Below, piece by piece: positions 1 to 15,000 of a stretch of DNA of 64,000 bases. Position 1 is the stretch's first letter. Each line of letters starts with the position of its first letter. The stretch is from contig JAIELX010000005.1 in assembly GCA_019752635.1 (NCBI GenBank), positions 146,154-210,153 on the forward strand, given 5' to 3'. The notes beneath the pieces were generated by a model. That model was not told the origin of the DNA. It saw nothing but the letters and a program-made list of their open reading frames with translations, and ran no database searches. This stretch comes from Candidatus Obscuribacterales bacterium. Its GTDB lineage: Bacteria; Cyanobacteriota; Vampirovibrionia; Obscuribacterales; Obscuribacteraceae. The translations under genes were made by a program, and so were the position numbers.

Positions 1-3000
1 CTTCCGGCAACGGTAGGCAGCGATTGTCCGATTAACAGGTTGAAGTTTCCTCCGGCGCCAGTTCCACCGGTTGCATTAACACCTCCCGATCGGTTGTTAG
101 TAAAATCAAGAGTCACGTTACCTGCTGCTACTTGCAGATTGACGTTGCCTGCTATGCCAGCCGAAGAAGCGTTTAAGCTTCCACCGAAGGTCTGAGACCC
201 GCCAGAAAGTGCAAATTGATTGCCAGCACGAGCGGTACCGGTGGTGTTTAGCAGACTTATCGGAACGTACGCGGTATACCAGTCTCCCCAGGCATCTTGG
301 TAGTCGTAAGATCCGGTCCCGCAGCAAACCGTGATAACCCCGATCGGAGCCAGCAGGGATACATTTCCTCCAGTGGTTCCGCCATTGGCGCTTATTACGC
401 CGGTGAGGTTATAGAAAGTGAAAGGTGTGCTGACTTTAATATCACCAGTTAACGAAACAAGTGCTACATTGCCGCCCGCTGTAGTGCCGGATGCACTTAT
501 CGCGCCTGAGGTAATAGTGCCCCTTGCCGCGATTGCGAATGAATCTGCATTTACTGTGTTGGCCGTCTGACCACCGCTAATGGACACCGCGCCTTTAGAA
601 AGAATTGGCGCGACTAGCAGAGAGTCTCCGCCGGTGTTGCTGATTAATCTTCCGCTTCCACTTATGGTTATGAAGTCGAAACCGCGCGGATTGTAATTTG
701 TGACCGCCGACGGAGTTACAGTTACAGTGTAATTTCCCGACGTGTTAATGTTCGTTCCAGGGCTTGCATAGTTCTGGAAAATGCCAGAGTTAGATGCCGC
801 ACCCACCGTAATGGTCCCGGTAGTGATCGCACCGGACGAAACCAGAACAACGCTGCCCGAGGCCGTTCCGTTGGCGGCATTGAAAGCAGTAAGATTCTGT
901 GTCTGGATGGAAACTCCGGAAGAAGCGAAGACTGAGCCCGATCGACCAGTTCCCGCACCGATACTGGTGTTGGCCGTTGATACATTACCTATATTCACAG
1001 CACCAAGCGTTGCAATGCTCACCGAACCACCAAGCCCGGACCCTAAAGTGGCTTCAGCTGTAATCGAACCGGTAGTGACGCTCTGGGTAGCCAAATCTAG
1101 AGAGACAATCTGCACATTGCCCGCATTTTTACCGGAGGCAGATATGTTTCCCACCACTATGGAAGCAGTTCCGTTATTACCGCCCGACAGCAATGTTATA
1201 TTGCCGCCAGTACCTGAGGCAGATGACGCATCCAAGTTGAGCGTTCCTCCGGCGGAGTTGGCTATGCCACCGGCTGCAGTCACTGTGATACTGCCTGCAC
1301 CAGCTTCACCAGTGGTAGAAATACCAGTAACCGAAGTGGCAGAGCCGATGACCGCGTTAGTCGCCGACGTCACGATTACTGAGCCGCCAAACGCGCCCGA
1401 TTGCCCTCTGGCGTCTACAGAACCGATGTTCACCGCACCGGCTGTGGCAGATACGAGGATCGAACCTCCAAGCTTCGCAGCACCGGTTCCGAACGCGATA
1501 ATGTCGGCAGTAGCATTGATGCCCGCAGCACCACCCGATGAGAGCGACACACCTCCGGCAGAGTTTCCTGCAGAAGACACGTCTATCCTCGCCCCGCCAG
1601 CCAGTGCCACACCAGCCGTCGATGACCGCAAGCCCACTCGACCACCGACAGCGTAGTCTCCCGACGCGCTAGCCAGACCACGCGCAAAGATCGGAGCATT
1701 TACAGACAGTGAGGAGCTGGCCGTCAAATTAACAGCACCGGCGAAGCCACCAAGACCTACGCCGTCTGCAGTTATCTGTCCGGAGACTGTAGTGATAGCG
1801 GCGGAAGAACTGGTGAGAATTCCACCCCATCCTCTAGATGAGGATGTATCGGCAGAGAGATTGGTTGTACCAGCAAGAACGATATTGCCTGTAGTTGTAT
1901 TCAACGCTACAGAGCCAGCGTTTGAGCCATTGAAGCCGGCAGCCGAAAGCAGTTTTGATATGGTGAGATTCTGCTTCGAGGTCATGCTGACCGCACCGCC
2001 CCTGGAGCCGATGCCGATACCAATACCGACGGAATCGGCTCTAACAGTATCGAATAGGACAGGTCCATTGGTAGCATTAACAGTTATGCTGCCACCATTA
2101 GAAATGGCAACGAGATCGCCCGTTCCAACATAATTCGAATAGCCCGATGCGAGCAAGTTAGTTACATCAACAAGTTGAGTGCTAGTGGAGCTCACGCTTA
2201 TGCTGCCGCCTGAAGCATAGTCCTTGCCATTGACAGTGAAGGTGCCAGCAGTGGTCTCGCTGCCCGAAGAGGTGATGATCGAGCCGCCAAAGTTGGTAGA
2301 ACCGAAGCCTGTCGCAGAGATGTTCCCTCGCACGGCTCCCGGTCCAAGCAACTTTACGGAGCCCGTCGTTGACTTCACCGAAACGGTGCCACCATTGTTT
2401 CCGTCGGCCAGAATGTTTCCGCCGGAGGCAGCCGTGAACAGCACATTACCTGAGGCCGTTAAGTTAACGTTACCTCCGCGAGCCGATCCGGAAGATACAT
2501 CGATGGTGGAGTCGTTTCCGTTACCAGTATAGTTATTGAAGGTCAGCGAAGAAGAAGTAGTAGCAATTACGCTGCCGCCATTGTTGGTCAGCGACCGAGC
2601 GCTCAAACCGCCATCAACAGAGATGGACCCGGGCGCAGCAAGCACAATGGTTCCCCCTAATCCGCTATTGCTGTGCGCTGCAATTCCGGCATTAACCGAT
2701 ATGGTTGTAGTGGTAGCGCCCGTGGTTGCACCCAAATCTACCTTTCCGCCGCTGCCCGAAATGGAATTGGCGGTTACCAGAGAATCGGTCTTAATCGAAT
2801 TAATTGCTCTGTAAGTAATAGTTCCGCCGCTTCCGAATTGCGAATCAGCCGACACGATGCCGCCGGTGGCGATGGTGGTTGCCGCAGTCAGCGTTATGGT
2901 GCCCGCCTTAGCGAGCGAAGTGTCTACGCGCAAATTGTTGTATGCGGAGATACTGGTAGCGTTGGCACTAATTGACCCACCGTTACCATTAATTGAAGTA

Positions 3001-6000
3001 GCGGTTATGGCACCGGCCGGGACTATGGTAGTGCCGGCCTTAAGCGATATGTTTCCGCCATTGCCATTTTGAGAGTCCGCTGCAATGAAACCTGCAAGAA
3101 CCAGTGCGCCGGCTGTAGCCGTCAGGTTCACTGTGCCGCCGGTTCCGCCGACCGAAGTGGCAACTATATTGGCGCCAGCGTTAAAGGTTTTGGCCGCGGT
3201 AGCATTTACCGAGCCGGCACTTCCACTGGTAGCAGATACGTTTATCTGCCCCGAAGCAGATATATCGCCGCTCGACGTCAGCGAGATCGACCCGCCGTTG
3301 CCGCTGCCTAATGTTTGGGCGGACAGCGTTGAGTTCACGCTAAGATCTCCACCCGTCGACTGAAGTGCAATCGAACCACCATTACCGGTTCCGGTAGCTG
3401 ATACAGCACCGGCAACTTGTAAGGAGCCTGCAGTCGAGCGTAGGTTGATAGACCCGCCATTACCGGAGACAGACGACGCATCAACAGCGTTATTGAAAGT
3501 AGCCGAGCCGGACGTCGAAGCGATTGAGCCACCGCCGGTCTGGCCTGTAGCCGTGACTGCGGCGTTAAGCACTACGCGGCCCAACGCTGTGAGATTAACG
3601 GACCCGCCGCCAGCACTGGCGGAATTCGCTGAGATCAAAGTCGCTGGCAATATGTCGGAACCCGCATAGATCGAGATAGCGCCGCCTGTGCCGTTGTTTG
3701 TGTTAGCAGTAACGGTAATTGGAGTAACGTCTCCAAAATCGGAACTCAAGCTCACAGAGCCGCCGCCGCTAAACGAATTAATCGAAACCGATTGCACATC
3801 GACATTCTGGCTTGCGCTAGCGAACACTGTACCGCCGCCACCACCTGTAGAGCCTGAATCGATACTGCCTGTCACTACTACAGTGCCCGAGTAGTTCGCT
3901 TGATTGGCGACGAGCCTGATGGTTCCGCCTGCTCCCGCCAGCCCTGCTGTGCTCAGGTTGCCAATAGGTATCGAGATCGAGCCGGAAGTGAGATTGATAG
4001 TTCCGCCGGCCGCTACCGATGGCGCAACATTAACCAGCGAAGTGTTCGACACTAATAGAGAAGCATCTTGAGAATAATCTTTTACAAGCACACTACCGCC
4101 AGAGGTTCCACTAGCGTTGATGGCGTTACGAACGCCATTCGCCACTGCTGGCGGCGAAGCACCGTAGCCCAGAACTAATTGATTGGTCCCTGAGTCGGGA
4201 TACAACGAGACCGAACCACCGGTGTTACCAGTAGAAGAAACATCTATAGATACTCCGGAGCCTACTGACGTTTCACCTGTAACATCCAGCAAGTTTGCAA
4301 ACACTGTGAGCGCGCCGCCCGTCCGGGTCGCCCCCGTGGCTTTTACCGAACTAAGTGTTACATTGCCGGACTTGGAGATAATGGTGATACCGCCCGCATT
4401 AGCGGAGCCAGTTGCCGAAGCATCAAGCTTTGCTGAAGAGGCATCAATATTTTGAACTGCTGAAATGAGCATTGAACCGGCCGATGTGCCTGCACTGGTT
4501 GCAGTGCTCGATATGTTGCCTGGCAGACCGATACCGCCGAGAGAATTAGATAGATAGACAGAGCCGCCAGAGCCTGCAGGAGAGTCTGTTCTCACCGCAC
4601 CAAACTGAACATTGCCGCTATCTGACGCTTTTATGACGACACTACCGGAAGTGCCCGTTAGATTAGTCGTGACGACCTGAGAAGGTCCTGCGGAGCCGGA
4701 AGCCAGGGATAGATTAATGGTCGATGTGGGGCGAGTCGCAGTGCTGCCATCTACCAGTAATGAACCCGACGACAGAAAGGAGAAATTACCGCCGGCAATA
4801 AATACTCCCCCGGCACCGTTACCGGTGTCGTTAGAATACAAGAGAGTCGATGCGCCGGAAGACGACGAGGTAGACCTGGCAGACAAGGAACCGCTATACG
4901 AAACACTTCCGGAAGAAACAGTAAGATTGCCTGCATTGGCATTGTCGATACCGCCAGTGGAGGCTGCCCCTAGTCGAACCGTACCTCCAGACACTATGGT
5001 GACTTTGCCACTCTGGCTACCAACACCGCTAGCAGTGCTTTCAACAATGCCTTCCGATAGCAAACTGTTGCCGCTCCAATTGCCCGCGGTGAAATCTCCA
5101 GCAGACACCAGCAAAACAGAACCTGCAGAACCCGCAGCTGACGTGTTGGCGCTGCTAACATTGGCAGCTGCCATAGCGGCACCGGTCGCCGAGCCCGATA
5201 CACTCACGTTGCGAGCCGCAACAACGATATCTCCCGAGCGACCTGCGCCGGCTATAGCTGTGCTGATACCAGCCGATGCCGAAATGCTGTTAAGCGAAAG
5301 AAGGTGTATATCAACACCGGCCATCGCGCCGTTAGACACAGAGCCTGTGAAACTCATTGCTCCGGAAGACATAAACGCAACCGCGGCTGGACCGCTTGCC
5401 GACGTAGTAGTCGCTACGGAAACAGTGCCACCTACCAATACGGCTGCCGGTACAGAAGAGTTGACCGACAACGAATTGACGCCAAGGTTCGTTACGGAGA
5501 CCAGAGTGCCAGCCGGTAATGTGTATGTTGTTGAAGTTGATGAATTAGTGATTGTAGGAAGTGCTGTCGGCGATATGTTAATGACGTAGTTATCACTGGA
5601 GACAACAGCAGCTTGTGAGAACAGATTGGCAGCCGCGGCCAGGTTGGGAAATACTCCGGAAGTCGCGGAGGTAGTTGTGGAGGACGAACCGTTAACTGTG
5701 CCGCCCGACATTAACACTGACGCTCCGGATGAAGCGACTCCGGTTATGTTCGTCGTAACCGCAAGGTTGCTGCTTGCGGCCTGGCTCACGAAGATGCGAC
5801 CACCAGTGGAACCTACTCCTGTTGCGCGTGCATCTAGAGTGCCTCCAGCGACGATGTTTCCACCTGAGACCAGCGCAATGTTACCTCCCTCTGTAGAACC
5901 GGCGGCATTCGCTCCGGACGAAAGAGACAGTGCACCGCCAACGGTGCCAAGAATCGCAGTACCGCCAGACGAGTTGGTAGAAGATAGATTGATCGCACCA

Positions 6001-9000
6001 GTAACGCTGACACCGGTGGCAGCGAGCATGTCCAGCGTGCCGCCGGAGCCTGTGGTCGCCGACCCGTCAATAGCACCGGTAGAAACTCTGCCAGTGCTCG
6101 ACTGCACCGCCATGCTGCCGCCGCTCAATCCCGAAGCGGTGACGGCACCGAGGGTGACATCGCCCACGCCGGTTGCGGCGATAGTACCGCCGCTGCCTGC
6201 AGTAGACCGCACAGTGATGCTAGCTTGGGAGCCGCTATTGGTGAGGGCACCGCCAGACGATAGCAACACAGAACCGCCGACACTGCCGTTGGCCTGCAGT
6301 GACCAGTTGGTCCGCAAACTGCCTGCGGTTGAAACTGTGATAACTCCGGAAGCACCTGTACCTGAGGTAGCAATCAGTTGACGGTTGTTTGTTTTTGCTG
6401 CTGCACCAAAATAACCCAATCCGCCGGACGCAATGCTTACAGTAATATTGCCTGCAGAACCATTAGAAGAAGTATTAATAGAATAGTTAGAAGGACTGCC
6501 GGTCACATCCGGGTCGGCGTAAAGCCCTGACCAGAAGTCATTGCCTGCGGTTGCGTTGCTGGTGTTGACCGAAAGTCTGACAATTCCGCCCGCTACGTTA
6601 GTGCCGCTTGCAAGCATGTTCCCGGCGATTCGCAGATTGCCCGTGCCGGTCACGGCTAGACTAATGTCGCCACCAACATTGCTTGAAGATGCATCGAGCG
6701 AGCCGGTTACAACGTCATTGACAGCGGAGATCGAAATAGAACCAGCCTTCTGCGGGGCGCTAGTATCAATAGCCATTCCGCGTGAGTTGGAAGATGAAAG
6801 AGAGACGCTGCCCGCCACAGCCGTGAGGGATACGTTGCCGCCGATACCCACTGTCGCACTCGTCGAACGGGCCTCTACCCAACTAGCCGAAACGCTGCTG
6901 CCGGTCAATGAGACATTGCCGGCCTGCCCCAGAGAAGTGTTAGCTTGGAATGTGTTTGCTACCAGGCTGCCTGTCGCTGCAAAGGTGGTAGCCCCACCAA
7001 GCGCACCGGACGAGTTAACAACCCAATTGCCAACAACGTTACCGCCGACGTTTACACTAATATCCCCGCCTCGTCCGTTCGAGGCAGCCGAGGTGATATT
7101 CATAATGTCGCCGGGATTTAGATAGTTCCAATTTCCATTCCTTATGGAAATGGAAATATCGCCGCCATTTCCTTGAGTGGACGAACTATCTATATAAGAC
7201 TGCGTGATTGGCTCCCACCATTGCGGGTTGCGGTAATTTCTATAGATGCCGGCGAAATTGGCGTTGCCAGGATCATCAACCGATTGACCAATCGCGACGT
7301 TAATATCGCCGCCCTTTCCAGTGTTGCCACTGCTGCGCATTATTGGTCCGCTGAAATAGGTATAGTAGTAGCCACCGTCTCCATCTGGTACCGCAACATA
7401 GTTACTGAAGAACAGATTTCCCGTGGTAACTACACCGGAAATATTTCCTCCGCTACCACCGGAAGAAGAATCCCATCCGCTAGCGGACGAAACGTTACCA
7501 CCCGAGCGAACAGTTATATCGCCCCCACGAACTTTGGTTCCGACGGAGTTAATTGAGCCTGAGTTGTCGCCGGAAAGAGTAACGGTGCCGCTTAGGGCTT
7601 GCAATGTTACATTGCCGCCGATCGCATACCCGGATGAGCGTAACCACAAACCGCTCAAATTTCCGGTAGAGGCCGTAATAGAAATGTTGCCCCCCCGATC
7701 GAATGAGCCGGATGTATTGACACCGCCACTGATACTAAAATTGGAGCCGGAGTAACCGGTGAAGTTTCCACCCGAGATTCCTGTGGCGCTGGCGCTACCC
7801 TTATGCAGAAGCTGTCCACCTACATTGAGGTTGATGTTACCGCCACGACCCGTGGCGGAGTTTGCGACGAAGTTGATTTGATTGTCAACATTGAAGCTGC
7901 CAGCTGTTCCATAGTTGATCTGATTACCCGCCACAACTTGCAGCGAAATGCGACCGGCGTCACCAGAACTTGAGCTACTCATTATGTTGGTAACAGCGGG
8001 CGGATAGTATAAAGACCAGCAACATTGCCAAACCCCGGGGTTGTAGTTTCCGGAATTCAATACACCTGCACCAGTTGCAACGTTTACGGATTGTCCGATC
8101 AGGATGTCGATATTGCCGCCGCGCAACGCGCCACTGCTATCGATGCCGTGAGACCTGTTAACAGCCATGGAGAGATCCACATTACCTGAGGCAACCTGAA
8201 CAGAGACATTTCCGGCCACACCTTTTGCTGAACTGGTTTCTAATGAGCCACCAAAAGTGGTATTTCCACCTGATACAGTAAGTATATTTCCGCTGGAACT
8301 AGAGCCGCTAGTCTTCAAAAGAGGCGTTGCATAGGTGTAGGTCGCCAAATATGTATAGCCATCCGAGTCGGTTTCCCACTGTTGCACGTGGCGAGAACCA
8401 CAGCAAATATTAACGCTTCCGATCGGTGCCAGAATCGATATGTCTCCGCCTGTGGTGCCGCCCTCTGCCGACACGATTGAGTTGTTAGCTAGGAAAAGCG
8501 CTGGGCTAGTTACAGAGACGTTTCCCGTTAGCGATGCCAGCGAGATACTGCCTCCAGAGATAGTGCCGCTTGCATTTATGGTTCCATTGGTTACGCTGAT
8601 GTTGCCCGTGGCAGCTAACGCTATGGCGTCTGCGTTGGTGGTGTTGGCAGTTCTCAGGTTGGCGACAGAAATAGTACTGCGAGATAGAACCGGTGCAATC
8701 AGCTTAGAATCTCCACCAGTATTTACGATCAAACTGGCCGATCCCGAAACTGTAATTGAGTTGAATCCTTTCGGATTGTAGTTGATTATTTGTGACGGGG
8801 TTATAGTGATAGTGTAGTCAGACGACGTATTGATGATGTTGCCCGGCTCGACATAATTAGCGAAGATACCCGGTGCACCAGCCGAAGTGATAGTGCCATT
8901 GGTGATGGAGCCGCTGCTAACAAGAATAGCAGTGCCCGAGGAAGAGCCATTGGCAGAGTTATGTACCGAGATGTTACCGGCGGAAAGCGACGTACCGGAG

Positions 9001-12000
9001 GAGAGGAAAACAGACCCGGACCGACCTGTTGCAGGCGAAGAAGCAATATTCTCTGCGAGAATATTGCCAACCGTCAGTGCTCCTATGCCTGCGATGCCTA
9101 CCGAACCGCCTTCTCCGGTCGGTGAAACCGCTTGAGCAGTAATGCTTCCCATTGTGATGCTCTTTGCACCGGTGTCGAGTGAAATCACTTGCACGTCGCC
9201 GGCGGTAATACCGCTGGTGTTCAGGTTCCCGATCTCAATGGAGAAAAGCCCGTCGTTACCGGCAGATAGCAGCGAGACCGAGCCACCGGCACCGGCTGAC
9301 GAAGATGCATCTATCTGAAGGACACCGCCGGACGACGTTCTGATTGCATTGCCAGCGGAAATTGTTATTGTGCCGGCACCAGCCGCACCGGAAGTTGCGA
9401 TGCCTTGTACCGAAGTAGCTGAACCGGCAGTAACGGTTTTGCCCGAAGTTAGAATAACGGAACCGCCGGCAGCTCCAGCTAATCCCCGCGCATCAATGGA
9501 ACCGACGGTTACCGGACCGCCGGTGGCCGATACGGTTATCGAACCGCCCAGCGACCCGCTGCCACTGCCCGAAGCCAGAAGATCACTGGCAGCAACCACT
9601 CCGGCAGACGACGCTGACGATAGCGAGATACCGCCCGCAGAGGCGCCAGCGGACGATACATCGATGTTCGCGCCGGCTGCTAGCGTGAGCGCCCCAGCGA
9701 CAGCTCGCAAACCTACACGACCACCGGTCGCGTGACCGCCTGCCGCTATCAACCCACGAGATAGAATCGGCGCATTGCTAGTCATAGCGCCCTGCGCGGT
9801 CATGTTCACTACGCCGGCGAAGCCTCCGGTGCCGATACCATCAGCGATGACTTGCCCGTTCACGTCGATGTTACCTGCTGAAGTAACAGTGAGGAAGCCA
9901 CCCCATCCGCGAGAAGAAGTGGTGTCGGCAGATATGTTTGTCTGACCGCTAAGCAGAATGTTTCCAGCAGTAGAGTTCAAAGCGACGGCGCCGGCATTTG
10001 AACCATTCTTACCTGCAGCTGATAGAAGAGTGCTGATTGTGAGGTCGCCCTTGCTTGTCAGAGAGACGTTACCGCCTTTCGAGCCAATTCCGATACCAAG
10101 CCCCACCGAGTCGGCAATGACATTTTGGAAAACTAACGGACCGTTCGTGGCGTTAACGGTTATTGATCCACCATGGGAAATTACGTTGAGGTCACCTCCG
10201 ACCGGTGCGTTCGCGTAACCGGATGCTCTCAGTGACCAAATATCAATTGGTGCCGTACCTGTTGATGTAACCGAGATACTACCTCCGGAAGCCTCGTCCA
10301 AACCGTCTACAACGAAGGCACCAGCAGTAGTGCCTGTCTTGGAGGTGGTAGTTATTGTTCCACCGATGCGAGTACTGCCCTTACCTGTAGCGTATGCTGC
10401 ACCCCGAGAACCAGCATCACCGGTCAATTGGATGGCTGTCGTGTTCGACTTGAGGGTGATTGCGCCACCGTTCATTCCATTCGCGAGGATCTGGCCGCCA
10501 CCGGCCGAGTGCACAGTGAGGTCTGTATTAGCCGTTATATTGACTGTTCCGCCCTTTGCTCCCGCGGAACTTACATCTATTGTGGAAGAATTTCCGTTTG
10601 CGGTAAGCCCCTGCACCCTCACATTGCCAGCGGAGGAGTTGATCGTCACCGCGCCGCCATTATTCTTTGATGCGATCGCGCTGATCCCGCCGTTAATTAG
10701 AATGTTGCCAGCGCCATTGACACTTATTGATCCCGATGTTCCATTCACGGTATCTGCCGCGAGTCCACCCGTTAAAGCAGTGGTGCCCGCAGTTGCCACT
10801 GTGGTGATGCTGCCAGCGTTACCTGTCTGCGAACTGGCCAACACTGAACCGGTCGATGCTACGTTTGATGCTGCGGTGAACTTGATCGATCCCGCGTTTC
10901 CGCCGGTCGTAGACACACTGGTTAGCCCAGTCAAATTGATATCCCGAGAAGCAGTTAGCGTAATGCTTCCACCATTTCCCATACTAGAAGCAGCCATGAG
11001 GTTACCGCTGCTGCCAATATCCTTGCCGGTAATAGTTATCGTGCCCGCGGCGCCCCCTGAAGAGCTAGATGAAACATCTCCGACAAGAGACACGCCCGCG
11101 GTACCGGAGATAATTACAGTGCCGGCAGCGCCCGTATTTGAGTCTGCCTTCACCACATCCGCAGTTACATAATTAGTCGCAGTGATCGATATCACACCAC
11201 CGCCGCCGGAAGAAGATGAGTACGACAAAGGAGCCGTTGATAGGAAGTTCCTTCCGGTAGTCACAGTCAAACTGCCGGCCTTAGCGCTTACCGAATCTCC
11301 AGCTGAGGCGGCGGTCAATGTGACATCCAACGCCGCCGTCAACGATGTGCTTCCGGCATTACCGGAGGTGGAGTTCGAATTTAAGGATTGAAGCGAAACG
11401 GAGTTAAACGCACTATTAGCCGAGATGGAACCACCGCCCGTAACCGAAGCAATAGAGAGCGATTTGCCGCTGATTAAACTATTGGCACTGAGTGCGATGC
11501 TACCCGATGCACCACTGGTAGAGCCTGCATTTACTGCACCGTTGAGTGTTAATGTTCCTTGATAGTTGCCGGAGTTAGCTGTGAGAGTTACCGTGCCACC
11601 GGCACCCGACAGACCCGCCGCGATGAGATCTCCGTTGGTTACTATGGCACCGGAGAAAAGACTTATGCTGCCTGCGGCTGTGGTGAGGGGGTTAACATTA
11701 AGCAGCGCAGAGTCGTTTACTTGCAGAGAAGCTTGCGTGCCACGCTCACGGAAAGTAATTGAGCCGCCAGACACTCCGACCGTTTTGATCTGCTTAGCGA
11801 TTCCTGTGTTATTGGCTGGTATGGAGGAGAATCCAATCTCAAATACTGACGATCCTGAATGAGGATAGAGAGCTACAGAGCCACCGTTACCGTTGATCGA
11901 AGAGGTGTCTATAGAGACGCCAGATCCTCCTGCCGTTTCACCTGAGATCAATAATTTCGAAGATATGATTCGGACGGAACCGGCAGTATTCAGCGCTGAA

Positions 12001-15000
12001 GCGTTGATCGAATTTGCTGTGATATCTTGCCTGGAGATAACGGTTATCGAGCCGCCAGTGCTACCAGTCGAGATCAGATTGCCACCAGTTGCGTTAAAGG
12101 ACCCTCCGCTGCTAACCAGCATGCTTCCGCCAGTAGCAGCGCTCGACTTGGAGTTGAGTTCTCCGCCGGTAAGGCTAATACCGTCGGACTTGGCTGACAA
12201 GACAAGCTTTCCGCCGTTGCCGCCGGTGCTGTTAGAGTAAACGCCATTGCTGAGCACTAAGTTTTGATCGGCCCAGATTCTAATTGATCCCGAATTAGAC
12301 GTACTGCTCGTGTTGGCAATCTTTCCTAAAGCGCCGCTGCCGGCAGCAACATTCAAGTTGATTGCAGAAGTGCTTCCCGCGCCATCGGCGAGGAACGCAG
12401 AGCCAGCTGAGACTATCGCGCTTCCGCCGACAGATATCTTGCCACCGTTACCGGTGCCAGAGATCCCTGTACTGAAAGCATCTGCAAATGTCGTTGAGGA
12501 TGTTGAACGTGCCACTACGCTGCCGATGTACAGTGCCTGCCCGGCACTGAGGCCGACGTTTCCAGCGTTAGCATTACTGTATCCGCTGGCATTGACGGCT
12601 CCAGACTTCAGTTCGCGAACCGATGACAGCTTGACGTTCGCCCCGGTCTGGCCCGATGCGCCGGCGGAACCGTCTAAAGCTCCATTGGCGGAGAGAGCAG
12701 TACCTGTCCATGTACCAAGGGTTATAGAATTACGAGCAGCCAGAGCGATACTACCGGCTCCTGCATTCGAGGACGCGCTATCGACAGATACTCCAGTTAC
12801 GCTGCCGGCAACGTTTCCGTCCACAAAAATACCGGAAGCGCTTAAGAGTATGCTGGCTGCGGCGTTGAGTGCTCTGGTGCTTATTCCATTTGCGACAGAA
12901 ATATTTCCGCCTGCCACCATAGTGACAGGAGCAGACGCTGCCGCTGCGTTAGAATTGATCACCGAACCCGATACAGAAATTGCACCGGGCGAGAAGACTG
13001 AAATGCGGCTGGCACCAGCGCCCTCTATTTGAGCGCCGGATACGGCGCCGTTAACCGCAAGAGGTGCATTGAAGCGCGAGTTGACGGACTGAAAAGTTAT
13101 TTTGCCCACAGAAAACGACGACAAACTGGTCAAAGATCCGGCAGGCAGAACATAGTCCGTTGCAGTGGACTCATTGCGAATAACAGGCACCGCACCGGGT
13201 CCAACAGTAATCTTATAATCGTTTCCGGGATCGACGTTTGCAGCAGAAAACACTGAAGCCATGCCAGAAACGAGAGGAAACACCCCGGCGTCGGCACCGG
13301 TAATAACGGTAGACGAACCGTTGATGGTGCCATTCGACATGAGCACGGACTTGCCGGTCGTGCCTCCCGCACCGCCAGCAGTATTGAACGCTACTACCAA
13401 ATTGCTCGACGCGCCCTGCGAAACGAACAAATTACCGCCTGTTCCGCCGGCAGCGCTCGCTTGAGCGGCAATACTACCGCTGGTTGTAATTGCTCCGGCC
13501 GCAACCAGACCAATGTTGCCACCAAAAGTAGTTCCCGTTGCACTTATAGTTCCGGTAGCCAGATTAGAAGCGGCACCGGTGGTAACAAGACTCATCGTGC
13601 CGCCAGCTCCGCCAGTAGCGTTCGCGGTCAAAGCGCCGGTGGTTATCCCGGTTACCCCCAGCGCTGCGATTTGGCCTCCGCTCGCTACGCCATTGGCCGT
13701 AAGTGCACCGGTGGTCACTGAGCTTGTGTTGGATTGAACAACCAGTTGCCCGCCAGTTGCACCGTTAACACCGGCAGTGCCGAGATTAACAGCCGTCTCC
13801 GCAGCTACTCTAATGTTACCGCCCGCATCTGTGCTGCCGGTGGCAGTGATATTGGCCTGAGACCCCGTGTTGCGGTAAGAGCCGCCGGCAGACAAATTGA
13901 TGATTCCGCCGCTCACTCCATTTGCTTGAATAGCCCAGTTGGTGCCGACGCTGCCGGCTACGTCCACGACGACCGAGCCAGCCTGCCCACTTGTAGAGTT
14001 CGCCAATATTTGACGGTTGGCGCCACCAGCTCCGAATGTACCAAGGTCTCCCTGGCCGATCCTTATATATACTTGTCCGGCACTGCCATTCACGGCCGAT
14101 GAGCTGACCGAAAAGTTAGTGCAGCACGAGCTTGTATCAGCTGTGGAGAAAATACCAACCAACCCGTTTGCCGCCGCTACAGATCTATTGACAGAGAGCG
14201 AAATGTTGCCGCCATTGTCTTGACCACTAGTTGAAACATTGCCGTTAAGCTGAATGTTGCCGATGCCGGCAGAAACACTGACGTTGCCTCCGGAACCAGC
14301 AGCTGCTGATGCATCTATCGCGCCAGTGATAACGTCTCGTGCGGACAGTAAAGCTACACTTCCACCAAGATCTGCTGCGCTTACATCGACAGCATTGCCA
14401 CGAGTGTTGGTGCTGGATATGGTGAGATTGCCCGTGCGGCTGGTCAGCTGAACATCGCCCCCGACGCCCGCAGCTGGTGCGGCAACAGTACCGGTGCGAG
14501 CTTCAGCAAATGCGACCGAGAGATTGTCTGCAGATACCGATATGGAGCCTGCCTTACCTGCGTTTAGAGTGCTTGCCTGGAATCCGCCGCCGGTCCACGT
14601 ACCCCCCGCGTAGCCTTGAATCCGTCCGCCCATCATGCCATTGGCTTGCAATGTCCAGTTGATGTTTACGTCTTTTTCCGCAGACAAACTGATTTGTCCG
14701 CCACCCGACTGCGGAGCATTTGCCCGAAGGGAAATAGACATCATGCCGGGAGCGAAAGCCATCGATCCGCCTCTCACAGCAAACGATATATTTCCAGCAT
14801 TTCCATCAGTGCTGGAAGCGTCGACCCCTGAGGTGACACCGGGCGGCCAACCTCCCCATGTGCGGATCACTCCTGCGGCTCCGCCCCACGATGCATCAGG
14901 GCGACTCTGACCAATTAGTATAGATACGGAGCCGGCATCGCCATGCACAGCGGCGGTGCTGACCATATCTTGAGAAAAATTAGAGTCGTTGTATGCGTCG